34,276 bases of DNA. Source: Streptococcus infantis (lineage in GTDB: Bacteria; Bacillota; Bacilli; Lactobacillales; Streptococcaceae). This document shows positions 8,839-18,030 of the stretch, in pieces (the stretch's first letter is position 1; each line of letters begins with the position of its first letter). The notes below the pieces were generated by a model that was not told where the DNA came from, made no database searches, and saw only the letters and a list, made by a program, of their open reading frames with translations. A program made the translations under genes and the position numbers. The DNA lies in assembly GCF_001579645.1 (NCBI RefSeq), contig NZ_KQ970819.1, forward strand, positions 187,766-222,041, given 5' to 3'.

Positions 8839-9846
8839 ATGGATACTAATCTTTTTTCAAAAATAAATACGACGATTTCGGTAAAAGAAAACGATTTTAT
8901 TACAGAGGAAAAATTTCAAAAAATTATACAATCCAAAGATACGGAGACATTGGCATTTATCTTAGAAGCAACTCCCTATCATTTATCGATTGACGTTTTA
9001 GAAAATCCTAGTCAGACAGAGATTTCACTAATGACAAAATTAGTCAATGATTATAGATGGGCCTATGCTGAAAGTCCGTCTGATAAAATTGTGACTTTAT
9101 TTGCTTTACGATATGTTTATCATAATATCAAAGTTTTATTAAAATCTAAAGCGACAATTAAGAAAGATTTTTCTAAATTATTAATTCCAATAGGGATTTT
9201 TGATATAGAAAGTTTAAAACATTTAGTTTCTTCCTTACATTCAGATACACTTCCTGATTTTATGGTTCATGAAGTAGAATCAATTTGGAATGAGTATGAA
9301 ACTTTTAATAATATTCGTGTACTTGATGTCGGAGCTGATCTAGCATATTTTAAACATCTGAAACTTTTATCTAATGAGTTAGGTGGGGTGCTGTCTCAGG
9401 TTATTGTTGCAATGATTGACTTTTATAATATTATTACTGTAAAACGTGGTTTATCTCAAAATAAGAGTCATGGGGATATTTTACAATTACTTTCAGATGA
9501 AGGAAGTATTTCTGCTAAAGAATTTATATACATTGTAGAAAATCAAGAAATATTTGTGTGGTTCAATAAAATAAATCCAAGCTTAGATTCAATCTTTTCA
9601 ACTTACGAATTGAAGATGCAGGACGCAACAATTTCATCTTCTGAGTTAGAATTTTTATGTGATTTACTATTGTATAAAACTTTAGATCAAGGAAGGTATA
9701 ATGTAGATGGGCCGTTAGTTCTTGCTAGATATTTATTGGGATGTGAGTTTGAAGTAAAGAATCTTAGAATGATCATATCAGCTCTTCAAAATACAATTCC
9801 TTTTGAATCAATAAAAGAAAGGATACGCCCGCATTATGGAAGCTAA
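8839..9846 (+). CDS. ntpC: V-type ATPase subunit d (NtpC)
   Basis: At 335 residues this has the normal length of subunit d (NtpC, AtpC), the helical funnel between the c ring and the central axle. It is mostly alpha-helical, with no membrane segment or nucleotide motif. The tail (ALQNTIPFESIKERIRPHYG) resembles the family's usual C-terminus, where most d subunits end in an RPxY-like motif. Its place between ntpE and ntpG is the standard order. The Shine-Dalgarno is AGAAAGG. The end overlaps ntpG by 11 nt. Confidence 0.88.
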   Translation: MDTNLFSKINTTISVKENDFITEEKFQKIIQSKDTETLAFILEATPYHLSIDVLENPSQTEISLMTKLVNDYRWAYAESPSDKIVTLFALRYVYHNIKVLLKSKATIKKDFSKLLIPIGIFDIESLKHLVSSLHSDTLPDFMVHEVESIWNEYETFNNIRVLDVGADLAYFKHLKLLSNELGGVLSQVIVAMIDFYNIITVKRGLSQNKSHGDILQLLSDEGSISAKEFIYIVENQEIFVWFNKINPSLDSIFSTYELKMQDATISSSELEFLCDLLLYKTLDQGRYNVDGPLVLARYLLGCEFEVKNLRMIISALQNTIPFESIKERIRPHYGS

Positions 9847-10156
9847 TAAGTATAAAATTGGCATAATTGGTAACCATGATATTATTTTACCCTTTAGCAT
9901 GATTGGGTTTGATATATTTCCTGCCTATCAAGAACAAGAAGCTATAAATACTCTAAGAAAATTAGCTCAATCTGATTATGGTGTCATTTATATCACTGAA
10001 GACATTGCTTCAATGATATTGGATACAATTCGCCATTATGATTCTCAAGTTGTGCCTGCTATTATTTTATTACCGACTCATAAACAAGGTTTAAATTTAG
10101 GATTAAAACGTATAGAGGATAATGTAGAGAAAGCAGTAGGACACAATATTTTATAA
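9836..10156 (+). CDS. ntpG: V-type ATPase subunit F (NtpG)
   Basis: This 106-residue protein has the alternating beta/alpha pattern of a small Rossmann-like fold. The start IGIIGNHDIILPFSMIGF and the middle DYGVIYITEDIA are typical of V/A-ATPase subunit F, which sits on the central axle with subunit D and modulates activity. AAAGGA lies upstream inside ntpC. The 62 nt before ntpA contain an AT-rich imperfect inverted repeat but no clear promoter. Confidence 0.88.
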   Translation: MEANKYKIGIIGNHDIILPFSMIGFDIFPAYQEQEAINTLRKLAQSDYGVIYITEDIASMILDTIRHYDSQVVPAIILLPTHKQGLNLGLKRIEDNVEKAVGHNIL

Positions 10157-10218
10157 TAATGTACAAAATTGTCTGTAATATTATTCTATAATTTTTGGAC
10201 TTAGTAAGGAGAATAACT

Positions 10219-11994
10219 TTGACTCAAGGGAAGATTATAAAAGTATCGGGACCTCTAGTTATTGCATCAGGTATGCAGGAGGCTAATATTCAAGATATTT
10301 GCCGTGTAGGTAAGCTAGGGTTAATCGGTGAAATTATTGAAATGAGAAGAGATCAGGCATCTATCCAAGTCTATGAAGAAACATCTGGTCTTGGTCCGGG
10401 AGAACCTGTTGTTACAACTGGAGAACCTCTCTCGGTTGAATTAGGGCCAGGATTGATTTCTCAAATGTTTGATGGCATACAACGCCCATTAGATCGATTT
10501 AAATTGGCTACTCATAATGATTTTCTAGTTCGTGGGGTAGAAGTTCCAAGTTTGGATAGAGATATTAAGTGGCATTTTGATTCCACTATAGCAATTGGTC
10601 AAAAAGTGAGTACGGGCGATATTCTTGGAACTGTCAAGGAAACCGAGGTAGTTAATCATAAAATTATGGTTCCTTATGGAGTATCTGGAGAAGTCGTTTC
10701 TATTGCATCTGGCGATTTTACAATTGATGAAGTTGTATATGAAATAAAAAAATTGGACGGTAGTTTCTATAAAGGAACGCTTATGCAAAAATGGCCTGTC
10801 CGCAAGGCGCGTCCTGTTTCTAAACGTTTAATTCCAGAAGAACCATTAATCACAGGTCAACGAGTTATTGATACATTCTTTCCAGTAACCAAAGGGGGAG
10901 CTGCAGCAGTTCCTGGACCGTTTGGAGCAGGAAAGACAGTTGTACAACACCAAGTAGCTAAATTTGCCAATGTTGATATTGTTATTTATGTTGGTTGTGG
11001 AGAACGTGGAAATGAAATGACGGATGTACTGAATGAGTTTCCTGAGTTGATTGACCCTAATACCGGACAATCAATTATGCAACGGACAGTTCTGATTGCT
11101 AATACTTCAAATATGCCTGTTGCTGCTCGTGAGGCTTCAATTTATACAGGAATTACCATGGCTGAGTATTTTCGTGATATGGGCTACTCTGTAGCCATTA
11201 TGGCTGATTCAACTTCACGTTGGGCAGAAGCGCTACGTGAAATGTCAGGACGTCTAGAAGAAATGCCTGGTGATGAGGGTTATCCTGCTTATCTGGGAAG
11301 TCGTATCGCTGAATATTATGAAAGAGCAGGACGTTCTCAGGTTCTAGGGCTTCCAGAACGTGAAGGAACGATTACTGCTATTGGAGCTGTATCGCCACCT
11401 GGTGGAGATATTTCAGAACCAGTTACTCAAAACACTTTACGGATTGTGAAAGTTTTTTGGGGGCTTGATGCTCCGTTGGCACAGCGACGTCATTTTCCTG
11501 CAATTAACTGGCTTACATCTTATTCACTATATAAAGACAGTGTGGGCACTTATATAGATGGTAAAGAGAAGACAGATTGGAATAGTAAAATAACTCGTGC
11601 GATGAACTACTTACAACGGGAATCTAGTTTAGAGGAAATTGTTCGTCTTGTTGGAATTGATTCTCTGTCTGATAATGAACGACTAACGATGGAAATTGCT
11701 AAACAAATTCGAGAAGATTATTTGCAACAGAACGCTTTTGATTCGGTAGATACATTCACTTCGTTTGCAAAACAAGAAGCAATGCTAAGTAATATCCTAA
11801 CTTTTGCTGATCAGGCAAATCATGCTTTAGAGTTGGGTTCTTACTTTACAGAGATTATGGAAGGTACCGTGGCAGTTCGAGACCGTATGGCGAGAAGTAA
11901 ATATGTTTCAGAAGATAGATTAGATGAAATCAAAATTATATCAAATGAGATTACACATCAAATTCATTTGATATTAGAAACAGGAGGTCTATAA
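10219..11994 (+). CDS. ntpA: V-type ATPase catalytic subunit A (NtpA), TTG start
   Basis: I start this at TTG 10219, giving [14 protein letters not shown] and 591 residues, because AAGGAG at 10206-10211 is correctly spaced and the protein then matches the normal N-terminus and length of the family. The Walker A loop GPFGAGKT is at 233-240. It is followed by the [11 protein letters not shown] motif and the [18 protein letters not shown] catalytic segment with its family-typical Arg and Glu. The non-homologous region of A subunits (about residues 115-185) is present. ATP hydrolysis here drives rotation. The stop directly abuts the ntpB ATG. Confidence 0.95.
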   Translation: MTQGKIIKVSGPLVIASGMQEANIQDICRVGKLGLIGEIIEMRRDQASIQVYEETSGLGPGEPVVTTGEPLSVELGPGLISQMFDGIQRPLDRFKLATHNDFLVRGVEVPSLDRDIKWHFDSTIAIGQKVSTGDILGTVKETEVVNHKIMVPYGVSGEVVSIASGDFTIDEVVYEIKKLDGSFYKGTLMQKWPVRKARPVSKRLIPEEPLITGQRVIDTFFPVTKGGAAAVPGPFGAGKTVVQHQVAKFANVDIVIYVGCGERGNEMTDVLNEFPELIDPNTGQSIMQRTVLIANTSNMPVAAREASIYTGITMAEYFRDMGYSVAIMADSTSRWAEALREMSGRLEEMPGDEGYPAYLGSRIAEYYERAGRSQVLGLPEREGTITAIGAVSPPGGDISEPVTQNTLRIVKVFWGLDAPLAQRRHFPAINWLTSYSLYKDSVGTYIDGKEKTDWNSKITRAMNYLQRESSLEEIVRLVGIDSLSDNERLTMEIAKQIREDYLQQNAFDSVDTFTSFAKQEAMLSNILTFADQANHALELGSYFTEIMEGTVAVRDRMARSKYVSEDRLDEIKIISNEITHQIHLILETGGL

Positions 11995-13380
11995 ATGAGT
12001 GTTATAAAAGAATACAGAACTGCTAGTGAAGTTGTTGGGCCTCTTATGATTGTTGAACAAGTAAATAATGTGTCTTACAATGAGTTAGTTGAAATTCAAC
12101 TTCATAATGGAGAAATTCGTCGTGGACAAGTTTTAGAAATCCACGAAGATAAAGCAATGGTTCAGCTTTTTGAAGGATCTAGTGGAATAAATTTAGAAAA
12201 GTCTAAAATTCGTTTTGCTGGTCATGCATTAGAATTGGCTGTATCTGAGGATATGGTTGGTCGTATTTTTAATGGGATGGGAAAACCAATTGATGGTGGA
12301 CCAGATTTAATTCCAGAGAAATATTTAGATATTGATGGTCAAGCTATTAATCCTGTATCTAGAGATTATCCAGATGAATTTATTCAGACAGGGATCTCCT
12401 CTATTGATCATTTGAATACTCTTGTACGTGGTCAAAAATTACCAGTATTTTCAGGTTCGGGCTTACCTCATAATGAATTAGCTGCTCAGATAGCAAGACA
12501 AGCGACTGTTTTAAATTCTGATGAAAATTTTGCGGTTGTATTTGCAGCAATGGGTATTACTTTTGAAGAAGCTGAGTTTTTTATGGAAGAACTCAGAAAA
12601 ACAGGAGCAATCGATCGTTCGGTTTTATTTATGAACTTGGCAAATGATCCTGCAATTGAGCGTATTGCAACTCCCCGCATTGCTTTAACTGCAGCAGAGT
12701 ATCTAGCTTTTGAAAAAGATATGCACGTTCTAGTTATCATGACGGATATGACTAACTATTGTGAAGCGTTACGTGAAGTCTCGGCAGCTCGCCGTGAAGT
12801 TCCAGGGAGACGAGGCTATCCAGGATATTTATATACAAATTTATCAACTCTATACGAAAGGGCTGGTCGCTTAGTTGGTAAAAAAGGTTCGGTAACACAG
12901 ATTCCTATTTTAACAATGCCAGAAGATGACATAACACATCCAATTCCTGATTTAACTGGATACATTACTGAAGGGCAAATTATTTTGTCGCATGAGTTGT
13001 ATAATCAAGGTTATCGTCCACCAATCAATGTTTTACCTTCTCTCTCTCGATTAAAAGATAAGGGATCTGGAGAAGGTAAAACTCGTGGAGATCATGCTCC
13101 AACTATGAATCAACTGTTTGCAGCCTATGCCCAAGGGAAAAAGGTTGAAGAGTTAGCAGTAGTATTAGGAGAATCGGCTTTATCTGATGTGGATAAATTG
13201 TATGTGAGGTTTACAAAGCGTTTTGAAGAAGAGTACATAAACCAAGGATTTTATAAAAATCGAAATATAGAAGATACGTTGAATCTTGGGTGGGAATTAC
13301 TATCAATTCTTCCTAGAACAGAGTTAAAACGTATCAAAGATGATTTGCTTGATAAATACTTACCTTTGGTAGAAGTTTAA
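11995..13380 (+). CDS. ntpB: V-type ATPase subunit B (NtpB)
   Basis: The 461-residue non-catalytic nucleotide-binding subunit alternates with NtpA in the head ring. The P-loop position reads [14 protein letters not shown] (about 152-165) instead of a Walker A motif, which is diagnostic of B subunits. The segment [21 protein letters not shown] (starting near residue 252, one residue omitted in the middle is not implied) carries the arginine finger that completes the A-subunit active site. AGGAGG of the preceding stop region serves as the Shine-Dalgarno. The gene follows ntpA with no gap, consistent with equal production of A and B. Confidence 0.95.
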   Translation: MSVIKEYRTASEVVGPLMIVEQVNNVSYNELVEIQLHNGEIRRGQVLEIHEDKAMVQLFEGSSGINLEKSKIRFAGHALELAVSEDMVGRIFNGMGKPIDGGPDLIPEKYLDIDGQAINPVSRDYPDEFIQTGISSIDHLNTLVRGQKLPVFSGSGLPHNELAAQIARQATVLNSDENFAVVFAAMGITFEEAEFFMEELRKTGAIDRSVLFMNLANDPAIERIATPRIALTAAEYLAFEKDMHVLVIMTDMTNYCEALREVSAARREVPGRRGYPGYLYTNLSTLYERAGRLVGKKGSVTQIPILTMPEDDITHPIPDLTGYITEGQIILSHELYNQGYRPPINVLPSLSRLKDKGSGEGKTRGDHAPTMNQLFAAYAQGKKVEELAVVLGESALSDVDKLYVRFTKRFEEEYINQGFYKNRNIEDTLNLGWELLSILPRTELKRIKDDLLDKYLPLVEV

Positions 13381-13402
13381 TCCGGAAATGGAGTGATTAT
13401 CT

Positions 13403-14014
13403 ATGGTACGTTTGAATGTAAAACCAACTCGTATGGAATTGAATAACTTAAAGGAACGTTTGAAAACAGCTGAACGTGGACATAAGTTATTAAAGGATAA
13501 AAGAGATGAATTGATGAGGCGATTTATTTCTTTGATTCGTGAGAATAATCAACTTCGGAAAGAGGTAGAAAGTTATCTAATTGATAATCTAAAATCCTTT
13601 GCAGTTGCTAAATCATTAAAGAATTCTCAAATGGTGGAGGAATTATTTTCAATTCCATCGAAAGAAATTGAATTATTTGTTGAGAAAGAAAATATCATGA
13701 GTGTAACAGTTCCTAGAATGCATATGAATATTACTTCTCAAAATGAGAACAGTGAATACAGCTATTTATCTTCTAATAGTGAAATGGATGATGTATTTGC
13801 TACAATGAATAGTTTAATTGATAAATTACTAAGACTGGCAGAAGTTGAAAAAACGTGTCAGTTAATGGCTGATGAAATAGAAAAAACACGTAGACGTGTA
13901 AATGGTTTAGAATACTCGATTATTCCAAACTTGTCGGAAACTATTCATTATATAGAATTGAAACTAGAGGAGGCAGAAAGAGCCAATTTAGTTCGTATTA
14001 TGAAAGTGAAATAG
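13403..14014 (+). CDS. ntpD: V-type ATPase central axle subunit D (NtpD)
   Basis: The protein is 203 residues, the normal length for subunit D. It begins with the conserved pattern [20 protein letters not shown] and has a second conserved helix near the C-terminus (about 155-195, [16 protein letters not shown]). The two form the antiparallel coiled coil that turns inside the A3B3 head. This is the last ATPase gene. The E. hirae genes ntpH and ntpJ have no counterpart here. The strong terminator at 14053 closes the operon. Confidence 0.92.
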   Translation: MVRLNVKPTRMELNNLKERLKTAERGHKLLKDKRDELMRRFISLIRENNQLRKEVESYLIDNLKSFAVAKSLKNSQMVEELFSIPSKEIELFVEKENIMSVTVPRMHMNITSQNENSEYSYLSSNSEMDDVFATMNSLIDKLLRLAEVEKTCQLMADEIEKTRRRVNGLEYSIIPNLSETIHYIELKLEEAERANLVRIMKVK

Positions 14015-14052
14015 ATCCTTTATTTAGATTATTAATTAGATGAACAAATATC

Positions 14053-14090
14053 AGCTTGGATAAGGCTTTAAGCCTTTCTAAGCTTTTTTT
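14053..14090 (+). terminator. Terminator of the V-ATPase operon
   Basis: The arms 14053-14066 and 14072-14084 form 13 pairs with one bulged T around a TTTAA loop, and a T run follows directly. It lies 39 nt after the ntpD stop. Confidence 0.9.
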
Positions 14091-14502
14091 ATTGACAGTA
14101 TCAGGATATCTTTTTCAAAATTATGGTTTGTTAGATAATGAAAATGTTTCTACTAATCTAGATTTAGGATTAGTAAATCGTAAATGTAATTATATAGAAA
14201 AAGATAAGTTAAAAAAAGATGTATTAGCAAGAGTTGGTCTAACTCATATTCATCTTGAACAAAAGCATTTTGAATTGTCTGGCGGTGAAGCACAACGTGT
14301 TGCTTTAGCGAAAATCATTCTTAAAAACCCACCATTAATACTCGCGGATGAGCTGACTGCATCACTTGTTTTGATAACTTCACAAGGAATTATGAAATTA
14401 TTATTAGATCTGAAAAATGAAAATCGTCTAATCATCATTGCAACTCATAATCCCGATATTTGGAATCAAGCAGATGAAGTTATAAATTTAAATCCATTAT
14501 AG
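14091..14502 (+). pseudogene. Remnant of an ABC transporter ATPase
   Basis: Homology is visible from about 14097 onward. The fragment keeps a Q-loop region (GYLFQNYGLLDNENV), a full signature LSGGEAQRVALAKI, a Walker B-like LILADELTASLV and an H-loop IIIATHNPDIW. The first third with the Walker A loop is missing, and the terminator stem of the ntp operon sits where it should be. Walker B is also changed: the usual DEPTASLD reads DELTASLV. So ATP binding is very unlikely. The family resembles small export ATPases of the MacB/LolD or bacteriocin-export kind. I see no Shine-Dalgarno and no permease gene. It looks like a scar from an earlier insertion or deletion at this spot. Confidence 0.8.
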
Positions 14503-14551
14503 TTACAGTCAATATATATCTTCTATATTTTAAAGTTATTTTATCTGAATC

Positions 14552-14592
14552 CGTAAAAGTAGTTCAATCTTGTACTGCTTTTTTCTTTTACG
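14552..14592 (+). terminator. Terminator-like hairpin after the ABC remnant
   Basis: AAAAGTAGT (14555-14563) pairs with ACTGCTTTT (14574-14582), with one G-U pair, and a T run follows. A second, exclusive pairing is possible between CGTAAAAG (14552-14559) and CTTTTACG (14585-14592). It may be the old terminator of the decayed ABC gene. Confidence 0.65.
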
Positions 14593-14789
14593 ACTTACGC
14601 TGTTTGGTTTTATGAGCAAGCCCTTAAAGTGAACTAATAACAAATCATTAGAAGTCATAGTGATGAAATTTCTGTAACGGAAGTAGAGCGAATTGCTGAA
14701 CCATTAAATAAGTATCTCTCGAAGTAGAAGCGTATATTTTGACTTTTAGTTTGATAGAATGGTAGTTTGAAAATGTAAATGATAGCTAC
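14593..14789. other. Gene-free, decayed stretch
   Basis: No intact gene is visible. A 28-codon open stretch at 14641-14727 (SDEISVTEVERIAEPLNKYL near its end) has the amino-acid make-up of a real protein C-terminus. It has stops directly upstream and no start, so I read it as a leftover of a lost gene of unknown family. I see no BOX or RUP element. Confidence 0.4.
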
Positions 14790-14850
14790 TGTTCATAAAA
14801 CATAGAAGGTACGTACGGTGTTGTGAGAGGAGCTAGAAATTAGAACTTAC
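14790..14850 (+). mobile_element. Possible 3' end of a decayed group II intron
   Basis: ACGTACGGTG at 14811-14820 resembles the 3' strand of intron domain V, and GTTGTGAGAGG follows as in many bacterial introns. AGCTA (14831-14835) then pairs with TAG plus CT (14841-14843, 14846-14847), leaving bulged A residues at 14844-14845. This is a domain VI shape with a branch-point A seven nt from an AC 3' end at 14850. The 5' strand of domain V is not recognisable and no maturase is nearby, so at best it is a fragment. Confidence 0.4.
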
Positions 14851-14903
14851 CTTATTATTCCAACAACCTCAAAAATGTGATAAAAATTTCAACTACTCTT
14901 ATC

Positions 14904-14909
14904 TATAAT
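14904..14909 (+). promoter_or_regulatory. Possible -10 element for the transfer operon
   Basis: A perfect TATAAT lies 188 nt before the first transfer gene. No good -35 lies 16-18 nt upstream (the sequence there is TAAAAA). It is the best candidate in this gap but weak. Confidence 0.3.
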
Positions 14910-14956
14910 AAAGCTACCTGTTCTTTGAAAATTGAATCCACTCCGTCTTGATTAGC

Positions 14957-15069
14957 GTGCCTGTGTAAGTAGGGACTGAGAGTACTTCCCTGTGAAGGGC
15001 AACTGGCACAAGACGTGTGTGAGAATTTTCTAACAGACACGGAGTTTATCGTTACCAGACTTAAACGAT
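14957..15069 (+). ncRNA. Strongly folded leader ahead of the transfer operon
   Basis: Several nested or adjacent stems fit together. GTGCC (14957-14961) pairs with GGCAC (15005-15009) and encloses two hairpins: AAGTA/TACTT (14967-14971, 14983-14987) and CCCT-GTGA-AGGG (14988-14999), the latter with a GNRA-type loop. Outside are CGTGT/ACACG (15014-15018, 15037-15041) and ATCGTT/AACGAT (15048-15053, 15064-15069). An alternative pairing AGGGA/TCCCT (14971-14975, 14987-14991) would break both inner hairpins. There is no T run after it. It matches no riboswitch class I can name. It could be a 5' leader RNA, a separate RNA or part of an origin of transfer. Confidence 0.45.
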
Positions 15070-15096
15070 GCGACAAACTAGATAAAGGAGTTAAAC

Positions 15097-15396
15097 ATGA
15101 AGGTAGTAAACTTGTATGATTTGAAACAAATGGGAAATAAAGGTGGTTGTACCATCCAATTGAGTCATCACTTTCCTTTTGGTATGGGCTTAGGACATCT
15201 CAAAAAAGACTACATTGAATTTAAACGTGTTGGTATCGTTGATGGGAAAGCAGTAGAAGTTACTCTTCGAGAACCTTATTCGAGAGATCTACTGCAGGTT
15301 GTTAAGTCGATTAAGCAACGTCAGAAATTGATAGCTTATCGTTATAAAGAAGGAAAGCTGCTATTTGTGAAGAAGGAGGCGTCAGATGTCCTCTGA
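15097..15396 (+). CDS. Small protein of unknown function, first gene of the transfer operon
   Basis: The product is 99 residues, basic, soluble, and mixed strand/helix by appearance. I recognise no family motif and no membrane segment. A good AAAGGAG precedes the ATG, and the 3' end overlaps the next gene by 11 nt, so it is a genuine coupled gene of the transfer operon. Small proteins of this size at the front of Tn5252-like transfer regions are common and mostly uncharacterised. A regulatory or DNA-processing role would be speculation. Confidence 0.75.
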   Translation: MKVVNLYDLKQMGNKGGCTIQLSHHFPFGMGLGHLKKDYIEFKRVGIVDGKAVEVTLREPYSRDLLQVVKSIKQRQKLIAYRYKEGKLLFVKKEASDVL

Positions 15397-15874
15397 ACAA
15401 CAGGAACGAATGGCAGTTCAATATGCTGAGCGTAGTCTTTTATTTACTGTAAAAAGTCTTTTAAAGATTCTAGAATGGTCTAGACGTCAGGCTTTAGCAC
15501 AGGATTCCGCTTATAAGATAGGGGTGCAGAAATTAGAAGAATTGCTACAATCTCCCTATTCGATTGATACGATTAATCTGAAAAAAGATTTTTTAGACAA
15601 ACCAATTGATATAGAGAAATTTAAGTCTTTTTTAGAAAAAGAAGAGATTCCTTTAGCCATCGCTTGGCAAGGGGATTCTCTGCATTTCTACACGAAAGAC
15701 CGTTCGATTCTAGACAATCATTTAGACCATCTGTTAGAAAAAATGGTTAATGTTCCGGAGAAATTAGCTGATTTTACCATGGATAAGTCATTAGACGATG
15801 CAATTGATGAGGCTAAATCTCAAATTACCTTAAGACAAGAAGGAGCCGTCAAACAGAAAGAGATGGTGAGATGA
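15386..15874 (+). CDS. Unknown cytoplasmic protein upstream of VirD4
   Basis: The protein is 162 residues, acidic to neutral and mostly helical, with no membrane span or known catalytic motif. AAGGAGGCG precedes the ATG. The stop overlaps the virD4 start (ATGA), so translation of the two is coupled. The tight link suggests a partner of the coupling protein, for example a substrate adaptor, but nothing in the sequence proves it. Confidence 0.75.
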   Translation: MSSEQQERMAVQYAERSLLFTVKSLLKILEWSRRQALAQDSAYKIGVQKLEELLQSPYSIDTINLKKDFLDKPIDIEKFKSFLEKEEIPLAIAWQGDSLHFYTKDRSILDNHLDHLLEKMVNVPEKLADFTMDKSLDDAIDEAKSQITLRQEGAVKQKEMVR

Positions 15875-17751
15875 TGTACAGTGGAAAGAAATTCCTACTA
15901 TTCTCACTGTTAGGTATCTTCCTAGGCTATCTTTTTCATCGTTTGACGCTTTTGTATGATTCCTATACTGGAAATAGCTTAGATAAATGGACTCATCTTC
16001 TGATGGAAGGTCAAGATGAAGTTCTTCAGTCGCCATGGAATGTTTCCTTTACTGGAAAATCAAGTGCTTTTTTTCTACTAGGCTTTGTGATGATGTTGCT
16101 GGTTTATCTCTATCTAGAGACTGGTAAAAAACAATACCGAGAAGGGGTAGAATACGGGAGCGCCCGTTTTGGAACTCTAAAAGAAAAGAAGCTCTTTTAC
16201 GGTAAGGAATTTTTACATGATACGATCTTAGCACAAGATGTTCGTTTGACATTATTAGATAAAAAACCACCCCAATATGATAGAAATAAGAATATTGCAG
16301 TGATCGGAGGTTCAGGAAGTGGGAAGACATTTCGCTTTGTGAAACCCAATCTAATTCAGATGAATAGTTCTAATATTGTAGTGGATCCTAAAGATCACTT
16401 GGCCGAGAAAACAGGAAAACTCTTTTTAGAACATGGCTACCAAGTAAAGGTGTTAGATTTAGTCAATATGAAGAACTCAGATGGCTTCAATCCTTTTCGC
16501 TATATAGAGACAGAAAATGATTTGAATCGCATGCTGACGGTTTATTTCAATAACACCAAAGGCTCTGGCTCTCGTAGTGATCCATTTTGGGATGAAGCTT
16601 CTATGACTTTGGTCCGAGCTTTAGCCTCCTACTTGGTCGATTTCTATAATCCACCCAAAACAAGAGAACAGCTCATAGAAGAAAGTCGTTTAAGTCAAAA
16701 AGAATACAAAAACTTGTTGAAACGTCAAAAAAAAGAAGTGGAAGAGCGAAAAAAACGAGGGCGTTATCCAAGTTTTGCTGAAATCTCAAAACTCATTAAA
16801 CACTTATCCAAGGGTGAAAACCAAGAAAAAAGTGTCTTAGAAATTCTATTTGAAAATTATGCTAAAAAGTATGGGACTGAAAATTTTACCATGCGAAATT
16901 GGGCAGATTTTCAAAATTATAAGGATAAGACTCTGGATTCTGTTATAGCTGTAACCACTGCTAAATTTGCCCTCTTCAATATTCAAAGTGTCATGGATTT
17001 GACCAAAAGAGATACCCTTGATATGAAGACATGGGGCCAGGAAAAATCAATGGTTTACTTAGTTATCCCAGATAACGATAGTACCTTTCACTTTCTTTCA
17101 GCCCTCTTTTTTTCAACCGTATTTCAAACCCTAACAAGACAAGCAGATATTGATTTTAAGGGTCAATTGCCTCTTCATGTGAGAGTCTATTTAGATGAGT
17201 TCGCAAATATCGGAGAAATTCCAGATTTTGCTGAACAAACCTCAACAGTTCGTTCTCGTAATATGAGTCTCGTTCCCATTCTTCAAAATATTGCCCAACT
17301 TCAAGGGCTCTATAAAGAAAAAGAAGCTTGGAAAACCATTCTTGGGAACTGTGATAGCTTAGTCTACTTAGGCGGTAATGATGAAGATACCTTTAAATTT
17401 ATGAGTGGCTTACTCGGTAAACAAACCATTGATGTTCGAAATACGAGTCGTTCCTTTGGCCAGACAGGTTCAGGATCCCTTTCTCATCAAAAGATTGCTC
17501 GTGATTTAATGACACCTGATGAAGTCGGAAATATGAAACGGCATGAATGCCTGGTTCGAATTGCCAATATGCCTGTCTTTAAAAGCAAAAAATACAATTC
17601 AACCAAGCATCCAAACTGGAAGTACCTAGCCAATCAAGAAACCGATGAACGGTGGTGGAACTATCAAATCAATCCTTTGAATCAAAGACAAGAAAATCAT
17701 CTTGAAGGCCTTAGAATTCGTGATTTAACATTTGAATCTAGTTTAAAATAA
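15871..17751 (+). CDS. virD4: VirD4/TraG-type coupling protein
   Basis: The 626-residue protein has two N-terminal membrane segments (about 7-25 and 63-84) and a cytoplasmic ATPase domain. The Walker A motif GGSGSGKT is at 146-153, followed by VVDPKDHLAEKTG, typical of TraG/VirD4. The Walker B motif VYLDEFANIGEI has D442 and E443, and SQ/T-rich sensor segments follow (QTSTVRSRNMS). It docks the relaxase-DNA complex on the type IV secretion channel. A basic helical insert (about 265-320, rich in Lys and Glu) fits the all-alpha region of the family. The start ATG overlaps the preceding stop. Confidence 0.93.
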   Translation: MMYSGKKFLLFSLLGIFLGYLFHRLTLLYDSYTGNSLDKWTHLLMEGQDEVLQSPWNVSFTGKSSAFFLLGFVMMLLVYLYLETGKKQYREGVEYGSARFGTLKEKKLFYGKEFLHDTILAQDVRLTLLDKKPPQYDRNKNIAVIGGSGSGKTFRFVKPNLIQMNSSNIVVDPKDHLAEKTGKLFLEHGYQVKVLDLVNMKNSDGFNPFRYIETENDLNRMLTVYFNNTKGSGSRSDPFWDEASMTLVRALASYLVDFYNPPKTREQLIEESRLSQKEYKNLLKRQKKEVEERKKRGRYPSFAEISKLIKHLSKGENQEKSVLEILFENYAKKYGTENFTMRNWADFQNYKDKTLDSVIAVTTAKFALFNIQSVMDLTKRDTLDMKTWGQEKSMVYLVIPDNDSTFHFLSALFFSTVFQTLTRQADIDFKGQLPLHVRVYLDEFANIGEIPDFAEQTSTVRSRNMSLVPILQNIAQLQGLYKEKEAWKTILGNCDSLVYLGGNDEDTFKFMSGLLGKQTIDVRNTSRSFGQTGSGSLSHQKIARDLMTPDEVGNMKRHECLVRIANMPVFKSKKYNSTKHPNWKYLANQETDERWWNYQINPLNQRQENHLEGLRIRDLTFESSLK

Positions 17752-17771
17752 AAATAGAAAAGAGGAAATAG

Positions 17772-18014
17772 ATGATTACGCATTTTAAAGGTTTTGTTTA
17801 TGGAGTAGACGCAAGTGCTATGTTTGCACAAGCTATGTCTTTGTTACAGAAGGGATTGATTGCGGTTGGTGCCTTTCTCGTTGTTGTGGGGATTGTCAAT
17901 CTTGCAACCAACATTAAAGATGGTGGACCAGGTGTTCGGAATGCCATTCTGGAAATAGTCGGTGGTGTTATGGTAGGGGCTGCTGGAGCCTTTGTAACTC
18001 AAATTTCAATTTAG
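17772..18014 (+). CDS. Small two-helix membrane protein (Maff2-like, VirB2-like position)
   Basis: The 80-residue protein has two hydrophobic helices (about 30-47 and 60-78) separated by a short polar loop with NIKDGGPGVRNA. The size, Gly/Ala-rich helices and position between VirD4 and a VirB6-like protein fit the Maff2 family of ICE proteins, which resembles VirB2/TrbC pilin-like subunits. AAAGAGGAAA precedes the ATG. A surface or channel role is inferred from position. Confidence 0.75.
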   Translation: MITHFKGFVYGVDASAMFAQAMSLLQKGLIAVGAFLVVVGIVNLATNIKDGGPGVRNAILEIVGGVMVGAAGAFVTQISI

Positions 18015-18030
18015 GAGGATAAACAATGAT

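Noticed and set aside
14056-14090. TTG at 14056 as start of the ABC ATPase
   Set aside because: The bases form the ntp terminator stem. Translated residues there do not resemble an ABC protein.
14641-14727. Small gene of 28 codons
   Set aside because: There are two stops directly upstream, no start codon and no Shine-Dalgarno. I list it only as a remnant.
14957-15009. TPP riboswitch (CTGAGAG word at 14976-14982)
   Set aside because: The other conserved TPP parts are missing and the downstream genes are conjugation genes.
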